A stretch of DNA of 11,278 bases from contig JASLJW010000106.1 in the NCBI GenBank assembly GCA_030747885.1, positions 1 to 11,278 of the forward strand, given 5' to 3'. This DNA comes from Candidatus Thalassarchaeaceae archaeon. Its GTDB lineage: Archaea; Thermoplasmatota; Poseidoniia; Poseidoniales; Thalassarchaeaceae. Shown piece by piece: positions 6,311 through 11,278 of this stretch. Positions within the stretch are counted from its first letter, which is position 1; every line of letters begins with the position of its first letter. The notes under the pieces are model-generated. The model saw only the letters and a list, made by a program, of their open reading frames with translations. It was not told where the DNA came from and searched no databases. Both the position numbers and the translations under genes were made by a program.

Positions 6311-8461
6311 TCATATCAATCTATGAGCTTCTTTCAGAAGTTGATTTGCTATATTCGTGCAACCTGAAATTCGATGTAGATGCACCGATTCTTGGAGAGC
6401 ATGAATGGCATTTTCAGGGTGAATTCTAGCAACAATCCTCCATCTAGCAGCAAGTAAACGCCGACCAGTAGTAGTATGTTCTGGAAGTGAAGTAAGAAGG
6501 GACCTTTCGAAAGCAGCAACCAATGCAGGCGATAGATCATTGCTAGTATCTATTAGAGAATGCAAGAGCCGAGATCTCTCTGAAATATCGGGTTCAGCCT
6601 CAATTCTCGCTGCCAATAATGCAATCTCATTCTCATCAGCATCAATGATGTCTAATCTAAGCCTGAGACGACGGATAATTGGATCTCTTGGCCCTGCTAT
6701 GGAGGTCAAACGATCCAAGATTCCAGAAGCCTCTGCAATGGAATTTGAACCCAAATAAATACTGATTCTTGCAATGGATGCAGCAGTTCTAGCTGGTGGT
6801 GTGAGAGGATGTTCAGACGGTAATGAGCTCTCAAATTCATCCAACTGTTCAAGCAAAATTTCGGCCTCTTCCATTTTCCAATTCCCTGGTAAACGATCAT
6901 CAATCCTACGAACTATTGCTGCTAATCCATAACGAAGGCGACCTTCATCATCCAATTCTTGAAGGGATTCTATTTCTTCTTCATCTGCTTTATCTGAATC
7001 ACCATTAATCCGCAATAATCTAGAATTCAACAATCGTTTCTCAGGACTAGAATCCATCAAATCAAGATGTCTTTCTACCACATCTAATTCTGCTCTATCC
7101 AAGGCAATTCTTGCTGCTGCTAAACGCAAATTAGAATGATCAGGATGTTGAATTAAAGCATCTTCAACGAGTGTAGCAGAAGCCGCTGGAATTTCTGAAT
7201 TTATTTCATCCAATGAAGAAAGTAGTAAAGATGGTAATTCCAAGTCTTTGGCGCCAATCCGGTGATATAATTCGATACGACGTGCTCGGGTTCCATCTCG
7301 TGAAGACCACCAATCAGCCAACAAACGATGTTCACTTTCTCTTTCTTCATTTGACCAAGATTCTTTTCTGACATTCTCAATCAAATGTTGCCCCTCCATT
7401 CCATCTGAGTGCCACCGGATGAGGGCACGATCGTCGAGATTACCCACTCTCTCAGGACGTGAAAGTTCGTCAATTTGCAACGGAATTGGGGAAATCGCTA
7501 ATTCATCAAAGGTTGCTTCTTCCTCGGCATCAAGATGATCCAAAACAGTCTCTTGAACAAAAGAGACTACTGCATCAGATGCAGTAGGCAATGTATCGTC
7601 TGGAGACCATAATCCCAGAGCAAGTGGGTGCCCTCCCAAAGCGGATGCAACTTCTAATCCCAATTTTTCATCAACCTGATCGCCGAGGATTGTTCTTGCC
7701 GATTCAACAGAAAGGCCTTCAATTCGAATTGATTCACCATCAATTCCAGATGGAACAGGTGCCCTAGATACGAGGATGCAATTGCCTCTTTCCATCATTA
7801 GATGACAAAGTTCGACTACCTTAGGCAAATGGCGTGGATGGACCTCCTGAATTTCATCAAAAACGACAATATCATTTGCAGGCAAAATACCCACGATTGC
7901 TTCTGCAATTGATGGCCCTTCAGGACCGATTAAGGCTTTACCAACTGAAAGAGCATCGGAATCAATATCGAATCTCATCCAACGAATCGTCCTTCCTTCA
8001 TCAATCAACAATTGTGCCACACATCGAATTAATGCAGTTTTGCCTATGCCAGGTAAACCCGTCAAAACGATTGATTGCCCATCAAGAATTTTTGAGAAAA
8101 TTGAATTGATGGATTCCTCCCTTCCAACGATATCTGCCATTGGTGGGGGATTCCCTAGAATTTCACCAATTGAAGAGAATTTCTCATCCACAAAGGATGA
8201 TGCTTTTCTTCTCCCTTCTGTCGTTGGATGAATTACGGTCCTTTTTCTTGAACCGCCCTCGATGACATGTGCCTGCCTTGTTAGAATTAAACCATCTTCT
8301 TGCAATTTCTTGATGTGTCCGTGAAGAGCTGATCTGACCACTCCTAACCGTTCACTGAGCCCCGGTAGAGATACAGAACGAGGCACATCCCAAGCACTCA
8401 CCAATGACTCCGGCTGCTCGGATAACAACTTGAGAAGGCGATCTCCGAGGGACAGTCCCAT
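6311..8461 (-). CDS. Winged-helix STAND-type ATPase with C-terminal helical (TPR-like) repeats
   Basis: Starting from the ATG at 8461 this is a 716-residue signal-transduction ATPase. Residues 1-90 form a winged helix of an archaeal type: GLSLGDRLLKLL, then LSERLGVVRSALHGHIKKLQ as recognition region, and a basic wing GGSRKRTVIHPTTEGRRKA. The NTPase core carries Walker A GLPGIGKTA (135-143, K141/T142), Walker B IVVFDEIQ (198-205, D202/E203), a sensor strand LVSR (230-233) and GGHPLAL (276-282), the GxP signature of STAND/NB-ARC proteins that senses nucleotide state. The rest (about 380-716) is alpha-helical with TPR-like spacing and is probably the ligand- or partner-sensing arm. Known STAND regulators such as MalT switch between ADP-closed and ATP-open oligomers; this one would couple that switch to DNA binding. 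An upstream in-frame ATG at 8515 would add 18 residues (MLMRGARGLKNSLPPAWV) outside the domain and overlap the uvrC start, so 8461 is preferred. It is head to head with uvrC. The signal and targets are unknown. Confidence 0.82.
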   Translation of the reverse strand: MGLSLGDRLLKLLSEQPESLVSAWDVPRSVSLPGLSERLGVVRSALHGHIKKLQEDGLILTRQAHVIEGGSRKRTVIHPTTEGRRKASSFVDEKFSSIGEILGNPPPMADIVGREESINSIFSKILDGQSIVLTGLPGIGKTALIRCVAQLLIDEGRTIRWMRFDIDSDALSVGKALIGPEGPSIAEAIVGILPANDIVVFDEIQEVHPRHLPKVVELCHLMMERGNCILVSRAPVPSGIDGESIRIEGLSVESARTILGDQVDEKLGLEVASALGGHPLALGLWSPDDTLPTASDAVVSFVQETVLDHLDAEEEATFDELAISPIPLQIDELSRPERVGNLDDRALIRWHSDGMEGQHLIENVRKESWSNEERESEHRLLADWWSSRDGTRARRIELYHRIGAKDLELPSLLLSSLDEINSEIPAASATLVEDALIQHPDHSNLRLAAARIALDRAELDVVERHLDLMDSSPEKRLLNSRLLRINGDSDKADEEEIESLQELDDEGRLRYGLAAIVRRIDDRLPGNWKMEEAEILLEQLDEFESSLPSEHPLTPPARTAASIARISIYLGSNSIAEASGILDRLTSIAGPRDPIIRRLRLRLDIIDADENEIALLAARIEAEPDISERSRLLHSLIDTSNDLSPALVAAFERSLLTSLPEHTTTGRRLLAARWRIVARIHPENAIHALQESVHLHRISGCTNIANQLLKEAHRLI

Positions 8462-8513
8462 GACCCAAGCAGGAGGGAGGGAGTTCTTGAGTCCCCGCGC
8501 TCCTCGCATCAAC
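8462..8513. promoter_or_regulatory. GC-rich 52-bp gap between the ATPase and uvrC starts
   Basis: With starts at 8461 (-) and 8514 (+) this is all that separates the two genes. It is roughly 60% G+C, well above its surroundings, and has no TATA-like element, so at least one promoter must lie inside the neighbouring coding sequence. A purine run AGGAGGGAGGGAG (8471-8483) lies upstream of an in-frame TTG (8487), which makes that TTG an alternative uvrC start. It is too far (30 bases) to serve the ATG at 8514. Confidence 0.4.
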
Positions 8514-10211
8514 ATGCCCGTTGATGGGAGCGCCTTGGAACTCCCTGCAAAACCGGGTGTTTACTTGTTCAAACAAGTAGATGGGACAGTGATGTATGTA
8601 GGAAAGGCCACTGTCCTAAAGGAAAGAGTGAGGTCTTACTTCTCCAAGAATCCTGATCGAAAGATGATTCCTTCATTGGTGGAAGAATCAGATGTGATTG
8701 ATTATATTGTCACACAGAATCCTAGTGAGGCATTGATGCTAGAACGTCAACTAATTAGAGAACATAAACCAAGATATAATTCTCTGTTAAAGGACGACAA
8801 ATCATTCCCTTTCATTGCAATCACATCAGAAAAATTTCCTCGAATAATGTATTCTCGACATCCCCCAAATGATGCAACAAGATGGGGGCCATTTCCAGAT
8901 GCAGGAGCAGCCAAACGGGTGATTCAACTCTTGAGAAGACATTTTGGAATAAGGGATGAACGCAACAACCTTCCATTCGGGTATATCGAAACTGAAGAAA
9001 GTGAAAGTTATGATCAAAGAATCAATGCAACAAAATCTGTCTTAGATGGGGATGCAACTATTTTGATAGAAAGTCTCCAAAATGAGATGGATGAACATAG
9101 TCAAAATCTCAGATACGAAGCTGCTGCAAAAAGTAGAGATCTGATTGCAGCAGTTCAACAGACTATCTCTCAACAAATCATTCACTCTCGTTTTTACCAA
9201 GATTGTGATGCCGTCGGATTCTATTCAATCGGAGAAATGGGGACAGTTGTAATTCTCCACACCAAAGAAGGAATAATACAGGGACAGGTCCAATATCCAT
9301 TAATCCATAGAGGAGAAATTGTAGAATCCATAGCACTCGTACTCAGTGAACATTATTCTTCTAGAAAACCTCCAAGAAGACTCCTTGTTCCTTGTGCTGT
9401 TTCTGAATGGATGAACCAATGGATTTCTGAACGAAGAGGAGGGGCAGTGGAGATACGAGTGCCCTTGAGAGGAGAATTGGCCAAACTTCGATCAATGGCT
9501 GACTCAAATGCTAAATTTCATGCAGAAATGAATTCCGACAAGGCATACAAGAACATCGAAATAATGTCAGTAGAAGATGCAATGGGATTGATTGATGCTG
9601 AAAGTTTAGCACACATTGTTTGTTTCGATATGGCTCAACTTCAAGGTGAAGAAAGAGTAGGTGCGTGCATCAGTCTTCGCAATGGTAAACCCTCAAAGAA
9701 AGAGTATCGAACATTCACCATAAAATCTGATTCAATGGATGACCTGCGAATGATGAAGGAGGTTATCGGAAGATGGATAAAAAGGCAAGAAATTTGGCCA
9801 GACCTAATCCTTCTTGATGGTGGAAGTACACATCTTAGTATGATGGAAAATCTATTGCAAGAAAATAATCTTGAGAATGAAATCAAGTACGCAGCTCTTG
9901 CGAAAAAAGAGGAAACCCTATTCATTCCTGGAAAGGAGCCGATTATCTTGGACCGTCGGGGACGATTGTTCACTTTCGCTAGAGATGAAGCTCATCGATT
10001 TGTGAATAAATTTCATCGAAAACGTCGATCTCGATCTTCGATTTCTGATCCGCTTGAAGAAGTTCCAGGACTGGGGGCGAAGAAACTACAAAGTCTTCTC
10101 AGACATTTTGGAGGAAGGAAAGGAATTGACCATGCAACCTTGGATGAACTGAACAAAGTTCCCGGAATTGGTAATGAGATGGCAAAGAGAATTATCGAAT
10201 ATCTACAATAA
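8514..10211 (+). CDS. uvrC: UvrABC excinuclease subunit C
   Basis: UvrC makes the two DNA cuts flanking a lesion after UvrA/UvrB recognition in bacterial-type nucleotide excision repair. From the ATG at 8514 it has 565 residues. The GIY-YIG domain (about 13-92) has KPGVYLF, YVGKA and the catalytic-region LERQLI (E78) for the 3' cut. A UVR motif (about 183-215, EMDEHSQNLRYEAAAKSRD) binds UvrB. The RNase H-like half, for the 5' cut, has VCFDMAQ (D372), a DD pair (409-410), LILLDGGS (D435) and DEAHRF (H494). Two helix-hairpin-helix motifs (about 510-565, EEVPGLGAKKL and NKVPGIGNEMAKRI) bind DNA. The cysteine-rich segment that normally follows the GIY-YIG domain is missing: residues 144-182 contain no Cys. 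The His of the usual FDISH motif is Gln375. The frame also opens upstream from a TTG at 8430, an ATG at 8460 and a TTG at 8487; 8514 was chosen because LP.KPGVY then falls at the normal distance from the start. It ends 3 bases from the convergent membrane-protein gene. Confidence 0.93.
   Translation: MPVDGSALELPAKPGVYLFKQVDGTVMYVGKATVLKERVRSYFSKNPDRKMIPSLVEESDVIDYIVTQNPSEALMLERQLIREHKPRYNSLLKDDKSFPFIAITSEKFPRIMYSRHPPNDATRWGPFPDAGAAKRVIQLLRRHFGIRDERNNLPFGYIETEESESYDQRINATKSVLDGDATILIESLQNEMDEHSQNLRYEAAAKSRDLIAAVQQTISQQIIHSRFYQDCDAVGFYSIGEMGTVVILHTKEGIIQGQVQYPLIHRGEIVESIALVLSEHYSSRKPPRRLLVPCAVSEWMNQWISERRGGAVEIRVPLRGELAKLRSMADSNAKFHAEMNSDKAYKNIEIMSVEDAMGLIDAESLAHIVCFDMAQLQGEERVGACISLRNGKPSKKEYRTFTIKSDSMDDLRMMKEVIGRWIKRQEIWPDLILLDGGSTHLSMMENLLQENNLENEIKYAALAKKEETLFIPGKEPIILDRRGRLFTFARDEAHRFVNKFHRKRRSRSSISDPLEEVPGLGAKKLQSLLRHFGGRKGIDHATLDELNKVPGIGNEMAKRIIEYLQ
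8562..8579. repeat. 18-bp inverted repeat TACTTGTT-CA-AACAAGTA in the 5' end of uvrC
   Basis: The perfect 8-base arms have a 2-base spacer, the geometry of a site for a dimeric DNA-binding protein. It lies within uvrC codons 17-22 and 47 bases upstream of the ATPase's more distal ATG (8515), 101 bases upstream of the preferred one (8461). It could be an operator for the neighbouring winged-helix ATPase. Chance occurrence of one such repeat in 11 kb is not negligible. Confidence 0.45.
8584..8616. repeat. Second inverted repeat (GGACAGTG / CACTGTCC) in the 5' end of uvrC
   Basis: Perfect 8-base arms at 8584-8591 and 8609-8616 surround a 17-base spacer, starting 5 bases after the preceding inverted repeat. 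In uvrC mRNA it could form a hairpin about 70 bases past the start codon. It is reported because two 8-bp-arm repeats lie within 55 bases. Confidence 0.4.
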
Positions 10212-10214
10212 CAA

Positions 10215-11278
10215 TCAACGTCTCTTTCGACCTTGCATATAGATATCGGCAGGATCATCAAATGGATCATCCCAAGGGTCCACACCCCATCCTCCTGAAG
10301 ATTCCCAATCAACACCTGGAGGGGGCACTCCTGCATCTTCCAACAATACCTCTGCAGTATTCTGCTTGGCAGCCATTCTAGCGCGCTTCTTCTCCTGTTC
10401 CAGTTTCTTCTTCTTTTTCGCCCTCTTTGAACTTCTACGGAAAATTATGAGGGTGAAGAGTCCAAGAATACCTAGAAGATAGGGCATTAATTCAATCAAA
10501 ATAAATTCGTAACCCAATACAAATCCTACAGTCACACGATCTGTGGTTTCCTCGCAAGGATCAGAATCGCAAAGAGGGAGAATATAGGTCAAATGTTGGC
10601 GACCTTCAATACTTTCAATCTCACCATTTCCTTTCTGACTAGTGAACTCACTTACCCCAAGACCCTGAGGGAATCCAAGTTCAATTTTGATGCTTGGTCG
10701 TACAATCATGCCTTCTACATTTTCTCCAATTGCCGGAACTTCTTCATCAATCATTGGAGTTGCAAAGCCCCTCATTCCTGAACTGACCGCCCTTGAATCA
10801 AAGATGGAAGACGCTAAAGATTCTGCTATTTCTGCTGAAAAATAAGCAGGTGATGTAACAAATGCCAATTCCTTATTGTCATTTACTCCAAACCTCATCG
10901 TCATCGGTTCTAATGATGCACCAATGACTATCGGTTCAGCATCGCTCAATTCATTTCCTGTTACTTCCAGTAAATCACCGATCTGTGCAATCAATCTGAT
11001 TCCTGAAAGATCAATTGCTATGCCATTAAAATCGATACCTGCTGGAAGATCTTGTGCTTCTATTTCCGATTGGATCTCTTCGTTTGCTTCATCTACTATT
11101 TCTTGTAAATCCTGATTTGTCTGTTCGATTGTTCGAGCAATTTCATCAGAAATCGCTACAGAGAAATTCTGGAATCCTTCGTTGGAAATTTCCAATGTAT
11201 GATTTTCATTACCAATTGGGATATCTGTATTGAAACCAAGACCTGCAATCAATCCTCCATCTCTTCGATCCCCAATAG
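10215..11278 (-). CDS. Single-pass membrane protein with extracellular N-terminal domain and polybasic/acidic cytoplasmic tail (5' end beyond window)
   Basis: The frame stays open to the right edge (upstream residues read IGDRRDGG), so the true start is not visible. The first Met/TTG option, at 11252, gives 345 residues and is used for numbering. About 240 residues precede the membrane segment: a helical, possibly coiled-coil stretch (34-66), mixed alpha/beta sequence, and a likely disulfide CDSDPC (228-233) near the membrane. One hydrophobic segment (about 248-271, including E254) is followed by FRRSSKRAKKKKK (271-283), a strong positive-inside stop-transfer signal, then charged helix, PPPG, and a Trp/Asp-rich end (GGWGVDPWDDPFDDP, 320-334) closing in RKRR. 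No family is recognised. The topology resembles that of the giant surface protein: extracellular part, one anchor, basic stop-transfer, acidic Trp-containing tail. It converges on uvrC with a 3-base gap. A role at the envelope is likely; anything more specific would be a guess. Confidence 0.72.
   Translation of the reverse strand, partial: IGDRRDGGLIAGLGFNTDIPIGNENHTLEISNEGFQNFSVAISDEIARTIEQTNQDLQEIVDEANEEIQSEIEAQDLPAGIDFNGIAIDLSGIRLIAQIGDLLEVTGNELSDAEPIVIGASLEPMTMRFGVNDNKELAFVTSPAYFSAEIAESLASSIFDSRAVSSGMRGFATPMIDEEVPAIGENVEGMIVRPSIKIELGFPQGLGVSEFTSQKGNGEIESIEGRQHLTYILPLCDSDPCEETTDRVTVGFVLGYEFILIELMPYLLGILGLFTLIIFRRSSKRAKKKKKLEQEKKRARMAAKQNTAEVLLEDAGVPPPGVDWESSGGWGVDPWDDPFDDPADIYMQGRKRR

Noticed and set aside
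8430..8513. Longer UvrC N-terminus from the TTG at 8430
   Set aside because: The extra 28 residues (MRRRSPRDSP and onward) precede the normal start of the GIY-YIG domain, read back into the ATPase coding region, and look unlike UvrC N-termini.
6311..8515. Anti-phage STAND (Avs-like) defence system
   Set aside because: There is a STAND-like core with a repeat sensor, but no nuclease, TIR, protease or membrane effector domain. The N-terminus is a DNA-binding winged helix, which fits transcription control better.
9641..9973. 110-codon minus-strand open frame opposite uvrC
   Set aside because: It lies wholly against the catalytic half of UvrC and its composition is that of a reverse-complement shadow. 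The same applies to the minus-strand frame at 10013-10336, which also overlaps the end of the membrane-protein gene.
1..11278. Mobile element or recent island boundary
   Set aside because: I found no transposase, integrase, terminal inverted repeats, target duplications or tRNA-adjacent att site, and coding style is similar across the window except for short GC-rich patches.

Overview
The window looks like a stretch of chromosome from a marine planktonic euryarchaeon, most likely Marine Group II (Poseidoniales) or a close relative. This is inferred from the gene types, not from any marker gene. The supporting traits are AT-leaning DNA, a dolichol-phosphate-sugar-synthase-like GT2, a very large secreted beta-helix/PKD-type surface protein with a C-terminal membrane anchor, free-standing Lrp-type RAM domains, a winged-helix STAND ATPase of the kind common in Thermoplasmata and methanogens, and a bacterial-type UvrC.

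Layout from left to right: (1) the likely 3' end of an unidentified + strand gene (to 128); (2) a GT2 glycosyltransferase (159-896, +); (3) a 1609-residue cell-surface protein (5717-888, -) whose stop codon overlaps that of the GT2 gene inside a perfect palindrome; (4) a 113-bp divergent intergenic region (5718-5830); (5) two tandem 77-residue RAM-domain proteins (5831-6064 and 6076-6309, +); (6) a winged-helix/STAND ATPase with an alpha-helical-repeat tail (8461 or 8515 down to 6311, -); (7) uvrC (8514-10211, +), head to head with the ATPase; (8) the C-terminal part of a single-pass membrane protein (11278-10215, -) that runs off the right edge.

The genes are packed tightly and the strand alternates. 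The three convergent junctions are a 9-bp overlap, a 1-bp gap and a 3-bp gap. The only clear co-transcribed pair is the two RAM genes, linked by an AGGAGG Shine-Dalgarno that overlaps the first gene's stop codon. The GT2 and the unknown gene on its left may form another.

Two functional themes can be argued. One is the cell surface: a giant ectodomain with more than 30 N-glycosylation sequons next to a polyprenyl-phosphate-sugar-synthase-like GT2, plus a second membrane-anchored extracellular protein at the right edge. The other is regulation and DNA repair: a STAND-type ATPase with a DNA-binding winged helix that diverges from uvrC with essentially no room between the genes, and two 8-bp-arm inverted repeats in the first 110 bases of uvrC. 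The UvrC lacks the cysteine cluster of classical UvrC but keeps both nuclease centres. I see no mobile element, CRISPR array or tRNA/rRNA gene, and no clear-cut new defence or biosynthetic system. The wHTH-STAND/uvrC head-to-head pair and the giant surface protein are the best candidates for new biology.
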